A stretch of DNA of 5,565 nt from CBDDRG01 sp965232975 (GCA_965232975.1 CBDDRG010000291.1:1-5565), one strand, 5' to 3'. Shown: positions 1 to 5,469, counted from the first letter of the stretch. Notes: generated from the sequence alone by a model not told the origin. Numbers and translations: made by a program.

Positions 1-78
1 TTCACGAGAGATTGGAAAGCCGCCATGAACCAGTTCGCGATACTCTACGAAGATCGCTTCACAGGGGCTCGCTCATGA
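1..78 (+). CDS. C-terminal end of an IS256/Mutator-like transposase (partial)
   Basis: The frame open from base 1 encodes 25 residues and stops at TGA 76-78. The peptide contains DWKAAMNQFAILYEDRF. This resembles the extreme C-terminus of IS256 (Mutator) family transposases, which typically end in a W-x-x-A-L-N-Q-(F/L)-A-I-x-(F/Y)-x-x-R pattern. These enzymes are DDE-type and mobilise the element by a copy-out mechanism. The catalytic D, D and E residues would lie upstream, outside the window, so activity cannot be judged. The stop is followed within about 60 bases by a sequence that looks like an insertion sequence end, which supports the assignment. The family call rests on a short tail only; another transposase family with a similar tail is possible. 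Confidence 0.72.
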   Translation, partial: FTRDWKAAMNQFAILYEDRFTGARS

Positions 79-114
79 AAAAATCCGGTTGAAGCGGAAA
101 GAGACCAAACCGCC

Positions 115-140
115 TCACACACAAAAAATCGGACAGCCCC
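115..140. repeat. Probable right terminal inverted repeat of the IS256-like element
   Basis: About 36 bases after the transposase stop lies an A-rich run followed by ATCGGACAGCCCC. Terminal repeats of IS256-type elements often combine an ACAC-A-rich stretch with a GGACA-type tip, and this spacing from the stop codon is normal for the family. The left end is outside the window, so neither the inverted match nor the target-site duplication can be seen. The exact outer boundary (about 136-142) is an estimate. Confidence 0.42.
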
Positions 141-179
141 CCAGGCGATGGCGCAGACTTTGAATTCCCGACGGCGCGA

Positions 180-207
180 TTGACTGCCGCGAATTAGTCG
201 CTAGGCT
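180..207 (+). promoter_or_regulatory. Candidate sigma-70 promoter for cstA-ybdD
   Basis: TTGACT (180-185) matches the -35 consensus at five of six positions. It is followed after 16 bases by TAGGCT (202-207), which keeps the important T, A and final T of the -10 box. Transcription would start near 214 and give a leader of about 28 bases. The site lies outside the IS end, so it would belong to the host gene and not to the element. The -10 box is weak, as expected if an activator is needed, but no CRP-like operator was recognised. Confidence 0.33.
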
Positions 208-242
208 CTCCCGGTCATAAAGCAAGGTCGAGGCTGCCTGGG

Positions 243-2312
243 ATGCACAAGCTGTTCAGAACGTTGGTGTGGCTGCTGGTTGCCGTGGTCGGCGCCGCCG
301 CGATCGGGGGGATCGCGTTGAATCGTGGCGAGAGTATCAATGCGCTCTGGTTCATTGTCGCCGCACTCTGCGTGTACGCGCTCGCCTACCGCTTCTACGC
401 GGCCTGGATCGCCGCGCGGGTGCTGATGGTCGATCACACCCGGGCGACGCCGGCGGAGCGTTTGGACAACGGGCGCGATTTTGTGCCCACCAACCGCTGG
501 ATCGTGTTCGGCCACCACTTTGCCGCGATTGCCGGCCCCGGCCCGCTGGTTGGGCCAACGCTGGCTGCGCAGTTCGGCTATCTGCCGGGCACGCTGTGGA
601 TTCTGTGCGGCGCCGTGCTCGGCGGCTGCGTGCAGGACATGGTGATGCTGTTTCTGTCGACCCGGCGCGAGGGTCGCAGCCTGGGCCAGATGGCGCGCGA
701 CGAACTCGGGCGCCTCGGCGGCACGGCCGCTTTTGCCGGCACGTTCGCGATCATGATCGTGCTGATTGCGGTGCTCGGGCTGGTCGTCGTCAATGCGATG
801 AAGCACAGCCCCTGGGCGACCTCGACGGTGGCCGCGACCATTCCGATCGCCTGCCTGGTCGGGCTGTACCTGCGCTACGTCCGCCCCGGCCGGGTGCTGG
901 AGGCCTCGGCGCTCGGCGTCGCTATGTTGTTGCTGGCGGTGGTCGGCGGCGGCTGGATCGATCATCACCCCAGCCTGCGCGTCTGGTTCGACCACGATGG
1001 CCTGACGCTGGCCTGGTGGGTGATCGCCTACGGCTTTGCCGCTGCCGTGTTGCCGGTATGGCTGCTGCTGGCGCCGCGCGACTACCTGTCAACTTATGTA
1101 AAGTTGGGCACGGTGCTGCTGCTGGCGGTCGCGATACTGATCCTGCGACCGGAAGTCAAGATGCCGGCGCTGACACCCTTCATCGACGGCAGTGGGCCGA
1201 TCTTCGGCGGCAAGCTGTTTCCGTTCGTGTTCATCACCGTCGCCTGCGGCGCGATTTCGGGTTTTCACGCGCTGATTGCGTCAGGCACTACGCCCAAGCT
1301 GCTCAGCAATGAGCGCGACATTCGCATGATCGGCTACGGCGGCATGCTGCTCGAATCATCGGTCGCGGTCATGGCGATGATCGCGGCCACGGTCCTCGAT
1401 CCCGGTGTGTTCTTCGCGATCAACAGCGCCGCCGGCGTGGTCGGCGCCGACCCGGCGGTCGCAGTCGCGATGATTTCGTCCTGGGGCTTTCCGGTCACCG
1501 TCGAGCAAATGCAGCTCCTGGCGACGCAGATGGGTGAGGCCACCCTGTTCGCCCGCACCGGCGGCGCGCCCTCGCTCGCGGTCGGTATGGCGAGTATCTT
1601 CGGCAGCGCTTTTGGCCAGGGCCTGCTCGCGCTGTGGTATCACTTTGCGATCATGTTCGAGGCCATTTTCATTCTCACCACGCTGGACGCCGGCACCCGC
1701 GTCGGCCGCTTCATGTTGCAGGACATCCTCGGGAACCTCTGGCCGCAGTGGGGCCGGACTTCCTGGATGCCGTCGGTGCTGCTGACCAGCGCCATCGTGG
1801 TGTCGGGCTGGGGCTATTTTCTGTACATCGGTGTGATCGACCCCAACGGCGGCGTCAATATCCTGTGGCCGTTGTTCGGCATTGCAAATCAGATGCTGGC
1901 GGCGATTGCGCTCTGCGTCGCCACCGGCGTATTGGTCAAATCCGGCAAGCTCAAATACGCCTGGGTCACCGGCTTGCCGCTCGCCTGGCTGGTCGCGGTC
2001 ACCAGCACCGCGGCCTGGGAGAAACTGACCAGCACCGACATCCGCATCGGCTTCTTGGCCGGGGCACAGGATCTTGCGGCCAAGCTGGCCGCTGGCGCGC
2101 TACCACCCGAACGGGCAGAGGTTGCGCCGCAACTGATCTTCAATCTGCATCTGGATGCGGCACTGACGCTGGTCTTCGTGTCCCTGCTGTGGCTGATCCT
2201 GTTCGATATGCTGCGTGTCTGCGGCCGCTATCTGCGGGGCAAACCGGTGCTGCCGGTGTCGGAGTCGCCGCACCGCCCGAGCCGTCTGGTCGAAGACTGG
2301 GTGCGCGACTGA
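243..2312 (+). CDS. cstA: CstA-family carbon starvation protein / pyruvate transporter
   Basis: The 689-residue polytopic inner-membrane protein matches the CstA/BtsT (YjiY) family, whose characterised members import pyruvate, and for CstA also peptides, during carbon limitation. Length fits the family (about 700 residues). Landmarks include GHHFAAIAGPGPLVGP (90-105), the CVQDMVMLFLSTRREGRSLG stretch (129-148), LLLAPRDYLSTYVKLG (274-289), FITVACGAISGFHALIASGT (330-349, followed by TPK) and LWPLFGIANQMLA (541-553). Many hydrophobic segments run from residue 6 to about 656, with a short charged C-terminal tail. The ATG at 243 is chosen because the hydrophobic N-terminus and first family features follow at once; a modest GAGG lies at 230-233. 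It overlaps the downstream ybdD-like gene by one base, the usual pairing. Nothing looks broken. Which substrate is preferred cannot be read from sequence. Confidence 0.96.
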   Translation: MHKLFRTLVWLLVAVVGAAAIGGIALNRGESINALWFIVAALCVYALAYRFYAAWIAARVLMVDHTRATPAERLDNGRDFVPTNRWIVFGHHFAAIAGPGPLVGPTLAAQFGYLPGTLWILCGAVLGGCVQDMVMLFLSTRREGRSLGQMARDELGRLGGTAAFAGTFAIMIVLIAVLGLVVVNAMKHSPWATSTVAATIPIACLVGLYLRYVRPGRVLEASALGVAMLLLAVVGGGWIDHHPSLRVWFDHDGLTLAWWVIAYGFAAAVLPVWLLLAPRDYLSTYVKLGTVLLLAVAILILRPEVKMPALTPFIDGSGPIFGGKLFPFVFITVACGAISGFHALIASGTTPKLLSNERDIRMIGYGGMLLESSVAVMAMIAATVLDPGVFFAINSAAGVVGADPAVAVAMISSWGFPVTVEQMQLLATQMGEATLFARTGGAPSLAVGMASIFGSAFGQGLLALWYHFAIMFEAIFILTTLDAGTRVGRFMLQDILGNLWPQWGRTSWMPSVLLTSAIVVSGWGYFLYIGVIDPNGGVNILWPLFGIANQMLAAIALCVATGVLVKSGKLKYAWVTGLPLAWLVAVTSTAAWEKLTSTDIRIGFLAGAQDLAAKLAAGALPPERAEVAPQLIFNLHLDAALTLVFVSLLWLILFDMLRVCGRYLRGKPVLPVSESPHRPSRLVEDWVRD

Positions 2313-2527
2313 TGCGCGTCGCCTGGCTGCAAACAAGCTGGCAGTTTGTCCGCCGCCTGTCCGGCGACGATGCCTATGAGCACTACCTCAGCCGACGCGC
2401 CGTGCACGACGCTCAGTGCGGGCATGCGGAAGCCGAGAACGGGACGAATAGTGCGCCGCTAAGCCGAAGCGACTTCTACCGGCAACGGCTGTTGGCGCAA
2501 TGGAGCAGTATCAAGCGCTGTTGCTGA
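2312..2527 (+). CDS. ybdD: YbdD/YjiX-like small protein (DUF466), CstA partner
   Basis: This 71-residue soluble protein starts at the ATG that shares its A with the cstA stop (TGATG), indicating translational coupling. Small YbdD/YjiX proteins are commonly encoded directly after cstA/btsT genes, and the E. coli pair works together in pyruvate uptake. The sequence keeps the family outline: a basic aromatic N-terminus (W5, W10, F12), a GDDAYEHYL segment (18-26) in place of the usual G-x-P-D-Y-x-x-Y, then SRSDFYRQRL (51-60) in place of the F-F-R-x-R block, and a C-terminal Cys-Cys pair (70-71) seen in many relatives. Odd points are the missing Pro of the PDY motif and a longer, polar linker (about residues 31-49) where relatives have a short H-P-x-x-P segment. 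The identification rests strongly on position. Confidence 0.86.
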   Translation: MRVAWLQTSWQFVRRLSGDDAYEHYLSRRAVHDAQCGHAEAENGTNSAPLSRSDFYRQRLLAQWSSIKRCC

Positions 2528-2549
2528 GGGGGAGCGGGTGCGCCACTGC

Positions 2550-2574
2550 GGCGCCTTTGGCGCTAGATAATTTT
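2550..2574 (+). terminator. Possible intrinsic terminator after ybdD
   Basis: A compact hairpin, GCGCC-TTT-GGCGC extended by a G:T pair, begins 22 bases after the ybdD stop. After a short spacer it is followed by ATAATTTT. The stem is only five to six pairs and the T run is short and delayed. An upstream GCGCC (2541-2545 region) could compete for pairing with the GGCGC at 2550. Termination here is plausible because the next gene has its own promoter-like signal, but the structure is weak. Confidence 0.35.
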
Positions 2575-2600
2575 GCGGGTATGGCCATGAGGGGAGGGAG

Positions 2601-2629
2601 GCGACAGGCCACGGGTGCCGGGCTACACT
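2601..2629 (+). promoter_or_regulatory. Candidate sigma-70 promoter for the oxidoreductase gene
   Basis: GCGACA (2601-2606) and TACACT (2624-2629) each match the consensus at four of six positions and are separated by the ideal 17 bases. Transcription would begin near 2636, giving a leader of about 45 bases before the AGGAGA ribosome binding site. No operator-like palindrome was seen around it. Confidence 0.42.
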
Positions 2630-2680
2630 GATTTCGCGCATGGCTTTTGCGGCTACTCCCCATAACGCAGGAGAACAATA

Positions 2681-3748
2681 ATGAAATTCGGCGCGTTCAT
2701 GATGCCCAACAACCCCCCCGAGCGCGGCATAGCCGCCGGCCACCGCCACAACCTCGACTACATCGGCTTTCTCGACCGCGCGGGCTTCGACGAAGTCTGG
2801 ATCGGCGAGCACTACACCACACCCTGGGAGCCCTGCCCGTCGCCCGATCTGCTGATCGCGCAGGCCATCGACCGCACCGAGCGCATCACCTTCGCCAGCG
2901 GCGCATTTCTGCTGCCGTATCACCACCCGGCCGAACTGGCGCAGCGCATCGCCTATCTCGATCACATGACCCAGGGCCGGCTCATCGTCGGCGTGGGCGC
3001 GGGCGGCTTTCCCGGCGATTGGGCCATGTTCGACGTCGATGCGCTGGCGGGCCAGAACCGCCGGATGATGGCGGAAGCGCTCGCCATCATGATCCGCTTC
3101 TGGACCAGCGATGGCCCCTTCGAGCATCGCGGCGAATTCTGGACCGCGCGCCGCCCGGCGGACGAGTCGCCAACCCGGTTTCACCTCAAGCCCTGCCAAA
3201 AGCCGCACCCGCAGATCGCCATCACCGCGCTGACCCCGGGCTCGCCGAGCCTGCAACTGGCGGGCGCCAATGGTTACCTGCCGGTCTGCCTCGGCCTTGG
3301 CGACGGTTACCTGCGTGCCAACTGGCGTGTGGTCGAAGAGGCCGCCATCGGCGCCGGGCGCATCGCCGACCGCGGCGACTGGCGTCTGGGCCGCGACCTG
3401 TTCATTGCCGAAACCGATCGCGAGGCGCGGCGTCTTGCCATTGCCGGGCCGATCGGGCGCGTGTGGCGGGAGTATCTGCTGCCGCTGTTTCGCCAGTTCG
3501 GCATGATGGGCGTGATGAAGCACACCCCGGATGTCGCCGACAGCGACGTCACCGTCGAATATCTCGCCGATCACAACTGGCTGGTGGGTTCGCCGACGAC
3601 GGTTGCCGACAAGCTGGCGAACTTGCAGCGGGAGTCCGGCGGCTTCGGCTGCCTGTTGACGATGGCCTATGACCATGTCGATCAGCTGACGCCCTGGCGC
3701 GAATCCAAACAGGCGCTGATGACCGAAGTCGCGCCCCTGTTCAGGTGA
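2681..3748 (+). CDS. Luciferase-like (LLM class) flavin-dependent oxidoreductase
   Basis: The 355-residue protein belongs to the bacterial luciferase-like monooxygenase superfamily: cytoplasmic TIM-barrel enzymes that use reduced FMN (or F420 in some branches), usually with O2, to oxidise a small organic substrate. Visible signatures are the N-terminal beta strand MKFGAFMMP (1-9), GFDEVWIGEHYTTPWEPCPSP (35-55, holding the conserved EH), RITFASGAFLLPYHHP (68-83), LAQRIAYLDHMTQGR (86-100) and the phosphate-binding-type VGVGAGGFPGDW (103-114). The C-terminal part carries the WLVGSPTTVADKLANL segment (300-315), typical of the superfamily. The pattern most resembles the limonene-monooxygenase/luciferase-alpha-like branch, but the substrate cannot be named. 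AGGAGA at 2669-2674, six bases before ATG, fixes the start. It appears monocistronic. The stop falls inside a short duplicated stretch and overlaps the remnant of the next gene. Confidence 0.94.
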   Translation: MKFGAFMMPNNPPERGIAAGHRHNLDYIGFLDRAGFDEVWIGEHYTTPWEPCPSPDLLIAQAIDRTERITFASGAFLLPYHHPAELAQRIAYLDHMTQGRLIVGVGAGGFPGDWAMFDVDALAGQNRRMMAEALAIMIRFWTSDGPFEHRGEFWTARRPADESPTRFHLKPCQKPHPQIAITALTPGSPSLQLAGANGYLPVCLGLGDGYLRANWRVVEEAAIGAGRIADRGDWRLGRDLFIAETDREARRLAIAGPIGRVWREYLLPLFRQFGMMGVMKHTPDVADSDVTVEYLADHNWLVGSPTTVADKLANLQRESGGFGCLLTMAYDHVDQLTPWRESKQALMTEVAPLFR

Positions 3749-3770
3749 CGGGCGGTTCAGGTAACGAGGC
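3739..3770 (+). repeat. Imperfect 16-bp tandem repeat across the oxidoreductase stop
   Basis: Two adjacent 16-base units both begin GTTCAGGT and continue (G/A)ACG(G/A)G, matching at 12 of 16 positions. The first contains the TGA stop of the oxidoreductase gene. The second is the entry into the RAYT remnant. It may mark the junction where the transposase gene was joined to this locus, or may be chance. Confidence 0.45.
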
Positions 3771-4469
3771 TGTAAAAAAAGCCTCAAAAACAATCATTCC
3801 CGCGGGGGTGCCGTGCCATGTGATCCAGCGCGGACACAATTGCGAGCCGTGCTTTTCTGCCCCTGACGACTTCAGCTACTACCTTCAATGCCTGCGCGAA
3901 GCCTGCTTGAAACACCAAGCCGCCGTGCATGCCTACGTGCTCATGATCAACCACGTTCACCTGTTGATCAGGCCCAGGAAACCGACGGCATCTCACGAGT
4001 GCTACAGACGGTGGGCAGACGCTACGTTCAGTACGTCAACGTCAGCTACCGGCGCAGTGGCACGCTGTGGGAAGGGCGCGACAAGGCCAGCCTGATCGAC
4101 ACCGAGCATTACCTGATGTGTTGCTACCGCTACCTCGAACTCAACCCCGTACGAGCCGGCATGGTCCGCAAGCCCGCGAACTATGTCTGGTCCAGCTTCC
4201 AGGCCAATGCTCATGGCAAGGATGAAGGGTTGACCCGGCCCCATGAGGTCTATTTGGGGTTGGGTCGCAACGCTGCGGACCGGTAACTGGCATACCGCGA
4301 ACTATTCCGGCAGGAACCCGATCCGGTCGACGTGCAAAGCCTGCGCATGGCGATCAACCTCTGCGTTCCGGTGGGCAACGATCGCTTCAAGGCCAAGATG
4401 GCGCGCCGACTCGAGCAGCGGATCAGCTATCGACCGCGCGGACGGCCCAGAAAGGAAACGTCGGGTTGA
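3745..4469 (+). pseudogene. Degenerate REP-associated tyrosine transposase (RAYT, Y1_Tnp family), one frameshift and one nonsense codon
   Basis: Joined frames give a RAYT-like protein of about 241 codons, a normal length. RAYTs are single-copy Y1/HUH transposases that act on REP palindromes. Frame one holds GVPCHVIQRGHN, then HAYVLMINHVHLLIRP with the metal-binding HxH at residues 70 and 72. Near 3984 one base is missing. The reading continues one frame back as DGISRVLQTVGRRYVQYVN (candidate catalytic Tyr codons 4023 and 4032), YRRSGTLWEGR, CYRYLELNPVRAGMV and YVWSSFQANAHG. A TAA at 4284-4286 interrupts it. The same frame then continues with recognisable family sequence, LAYRELFRQEPDPVD, VPVGNDRFKAKM and the basic tail RPRGRPRKETSG, to the true stop 4467-4469. 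TAA probably replaced CAA, since relatives often have Gln there. No ribosome binding site or ATG precedes the family sequence; the GTG at 3745 is only the frame limit. No canonical slippery heptamer is seen, so decay is likelier than programmed frameshifting. Confidence 0.91.
3766..3785. repeat. Small inverted repeat with A-rich loop at the RAYT 5' end
   Basis: GAGGCT and AGCCTC are perfect complements separated by an eight-base A-rich loop. No T run follows on either strand, so it is not a normal terminator. It lies where the RAYT start codon would be expected. It could be a relic of a recognised end, or could arise by chance. Confidence 0.4.
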
Positions 4470-4494
4470 GCAGAGCAGCAGGAGCCACTGACCT

Positions 4495-4511
4495 GAATAT
4501 TTACTCCGACC
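4495..4511 (-). other. Short motif GGTCGGAGTAAAT downstream of the RAYT remnant (possible RAYT-associated sequence)
   Basis: Read on the minus strand the site is GGTCGGAGTAAATATTC, starting 26 bases beyond the RAYT stop. A related site, GGGTCAGACTCGATTGATT, lies on the same strand at 5241-5260. Aligned, they share 9 of 13 positions around GGTC(A/G)GA(C/G)T. Sequences of this kind are, to my recollection, often seen beside RAYT genes. The functional link is an inference. Confidence 0.3.
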
Positions 4512-4544
4512 TTTTTTGCCGCCCCTTTTACCGCCCCTTTTACC
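4508..4544. repeat. 12-bp pyrimidine-rich tandem repeat
   Basis: Two perfect adjacent copies of GCCCCTTTTACC occupy 4521-4532 and 4533-4544. They are preceded by a degenerate copy, GACCTTTTTTGCC (4508-4520). The array sits in the non-coding gap between the RAYT remnant and the hicAB promoter. Such a slippage-prone array could vary in copy number and shift spacing upstream of hicAB. Confidence 0.75.
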
Positions 4545-4562
4545 GCGGCGACGCTTAGATGC

Positions 4563-4590
4563 TTGCAGTTTTCGCAAAGCGCGCTATCAT
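4563..4590 (+). promoter_or_regulatory. Candidate hicAB promoter, apparently giving a leaderless or near-leaderless transcript
   Basis: TATCAT (4585-4590) matches the -10 box at five of six positions and lies 16 bases after TTGCAG (4563-4568), a weak -35. The -10 ends only six bases before the GTG start of hicA, so initiation would fall at or next to the start codon. TTGC and GCAA flank a seven-base spacer (4563-4577), a small inverted repeat that might contribute to autoregulation by the DNA-binding antitoxin; this is speculative. Confidence 0.42.
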
Positions 4591-4596
4591 CCAGCG

Positions 4597-4851
4597 GTGA
4601 ACGGCACGCATCGCAAGACACTTGACCGCATCTGGGCTGAGCCAGTCAACGGTAACCTCGAATGGTCACGCATCGAGTCACTCCTCAAGGCGGTGGACTG
4701 CCGCGTAGTCGAAGGATCAGGATCTTCGGTTACGTTTGAGTTTCAAGGTAGCAAGCTGACCTTACATCGTCCCCATCCTGGTAAGGAGGCCCTGCGATAT
4801 CGCGTACTGGCAGTTCGAGAGTTTCTGCGAAGAATTGGAGTTGAATCATGA
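4597..4851 (+). CDS. hicA: HicA-type mRNA interferase toxin
   Basis: The 84-residue protein matches the longer subtype of HicA toxins, small ribosome-independent RNases with a double-stranded-RNA-binding-like fold. It shows the expected order: an N-terminal NGTHRKTLDRIWAEPVNGN segment, WSRIESLLKAV (23-33), the VVEGSGSSVTFEF hairpin (37-49), LHRPHPGKEA (56-65) and a final VREFLRRIGV helix (73-82). The short-type HicA G-S-H-H motif is not present; the conserved histidines here are those of HRPHP, so which His is catalytic is uncertain. The GTG at 4597 is chosen because homology begins right there and the promoter lies immediately upstream; the frame is open further back but encodes repeat-derived sequence. 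No Shine-Dalgarno sequence is visible. hicB follows with a four-base overlap. Nothing suggests the gene is damaged. Confidence 0.9.
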   Translation: MNGTHRKTLDRIWAEPVNGNLEWSRIESLLKAVDCRVVEGSGSSVTFEFQGSKLTLHRPHPGKEALRYRVLAVREFLRRIGVES

Positions 4852-5180
4852 ACAACACAATGAGTTACAACGGCTACAGGGCTAGCATGATTTTCGATGC
4901 GGAAGACAAGATCATTGTTGGCCGAGTACTCGATATTGATGACATTATCTCCTTTCATGGGGAGTCCGTGGCTGAATTTGAAGCCAACTTTCATGCTGCG
5001 ATCGAAGACTATATCGCCGCCTGCGCCGAGCTGGGAGGCAAACCCGATAAGCCGGCAAGCGGGAAGCTTATGTTGCGTATATCACCTGAGATTCATGCTG
5101 CCGCTCTCAAGGCGGCTGCAAAGAGCGGTGTGAGTTTGAACAAATGGGCGGAGAAGGCGCTGGGAACTGCGGCACATTAG
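4848..5180 (+). CDS. hicB: HicB-type antitoxin with C-terminal ribbon-helix-helix domain
   Basis: The 110-residue antitoxin neutralises HicA by direct binding and usually represses its own operon. Residues 1 to about 68 form the HicB partial RNase H-like fold, with YNGYRASMIFDAEDKIIVGR (7-26), VLDIDDIISFHGESV (27-41) and FEANFHAAIEDYIAACAELG (44-63). The tail GKLMLRISPEIHAAALKAAA (72-91), followed by KSGVSLNKWAEKAL, is a typical ribbon-helix-helix DNA-binding domain. The ATG overlaps the hicA stop (ATGA), and TTGGAG (4835-4840) sits seven bases upstream inside hicA, so both coupling and an independent ribosome binding site are available. Gene order toxin first, antitoxin second is standard for HicAB. 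Base composition is lower in GC than cstA or the oxidoreductase, consistent with horizontal acquisition. Confidence 0.92.
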   Translation: MNNTMSYNGYRASMIFDAEDKIIVGRVLDIDDIISFHGESVAEFEANFHAAIEDYIAACAELGGKPDKPASGKLMLRISPEIHAAALKAAAKSGVSLNKWAEKALGTAAH

Positions 5181-5240
5181 CCAGCGGAAATTGAAACCCA
5201 ACGATGCTGAAGCCTAACCCTCAGGTCAAAATCAATGGCA

Positions 5241-5260
5241 AATCAATCGAGTCTGACCCT
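5241..5260 (-). other. Second copy of the GGTCRGAST motif, at the left edge of the intron fragment
   Basis: On the minus strand this reads GGGTCAGACTCGATTGATT and resembles the site at 4495-4511, in the same orientation. It lies directly before the point where intron-encoded protein similarity begins, so it may mark the truncation breakpoint. Together the two copies bracket hicAB. The match is modest. Confidence 0.28.
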
Positions 5261-5273
5261 GTTGATGATTTTC

Positions 5274-5411
5274 ACGGCGATCAGTGGCAAGAGCTACTGG
5301 CGGCTGAGCAAGACGCTGGCGACGAATAGCGGAATGACGAACGAATGGTTGAAGCAACAGGGATTGATCAGCTGTCGCGATTTGTGGATGAAGGCGCAAG
5401 GCTACGTCTGA
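5274..5411 (+). pseudogene. C-terminal remnant of a group II intron reverse transcriptase/maturase
   Basis: The frame ending at TGA 5409-5411 reads ISGKSYWRLSKTLATN, then SGMTNEWLKQQG, then LISCRDLWMKAQGYV. This is the pattern of the C-terminal end of group II intron-encoded proteins of the type that lack an HNH endonuclease domain (Y-W-x-L-S-x-T-L-A-x-x-x-x-x-x-N-x-W-L-x-x-Q-G-L-x-S). The reverse transcriptase core, including YADD, and most of the maturase domain are missing, so it cannot be functional. Its stop lies 23 bases before domain V, the normal arrangement for an ORF in domain IV. The nearest in-frame ATGs (5235, 5265) are not original starts. Confidence 0.85.
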
Positions 5412-5434
5412 ACATCGTGTGCGCCCGTCGCCTG

Positions 5435-5468
5435 AACCGCCGGATGCGGACCCGCACGTCCGGTGGTG
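5435..5468 (+). ncRNA. Group II intron domain V
   Basis: ACCGCCGGA (5436-5444) pairs with TCCGGTGGT (5459-5467) over nine pairs, including a G5439:T5464 wobble inside a CGC catalytic triad (5438-5440). Above it TGCG pairs with CGCA around a four-base GACC loop (5449-5452), and two unpaired bases, CG (5457-5458), bulge on the 3' strand. Length, triad with wobble, two-base 3' bulge and four-base loop are the defining architecture of domain V, the intron's catalytic core. The loop is GACC and not the common GNRA type, which would weaken docking to its receptor. Confidence 0.92.
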
Positions 5469-5469
5469 T

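Noticed and set aside
201..995. Long minus-strand open frame (264 codons) antisense to cstA
   Set aside because: It is low-complexity, rich in R, H, Q, A and G, with no family features, and lies opposite a clearly conserved membrane protein. This is typical of a GC-rich shadow frame.
3766..3785. Terminator for the oxidoreductase gene at the GAGGCT/AGCCTC hairpin
   Set aside because: An A run, not a T run, follows on the plus strand, and on the minus strand no T run follows either.
2459..3793. 444-codon minus-strand frame antisense to the oxidoreductase gene
   Set aside because: The opposite strand encodes a well-conserved luciferase-like protein with a good ribosome binding site. The antisense product has shadow-like composition and spans two other gene boundaries.
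3888..4286. Treating the 132-codon frame starting at ATG 3888 as an intact separate gene
   Set aside because: Its first 30 or so residues are out-of-frame RAYT sequence and only the part after 3984 matches the family; homology continues past its stop, so it is a fragment of the pseudogene.
4516..4596. Upstream extension of hicA to an ATG at 4516
   Set aside because: The added residues translate the pyrimidine repeat and the promoter region. HicA similarity begins at the GTG at 4597.
4427..4621. Minus-strand 64-codon frame with two Cys-x-x-Cys pairs (CDAC, CENC) resembling a zinc ribbon
   Set aside because: It overlaps the RAYT tail, the tandem repeat and the hicA start; part of its sequence (VKGAVKGA) is just translated repeat. 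No ribosome binding site or family match was recognised.
5204..5329. Small plus-strand ORF of 41 codons after hicB, ending in GDE
   Set aside because: Its second half overlaps, in another frame, the recognisable maturase remnant; no ribosome binding site and no recognisable family. It might be chance.
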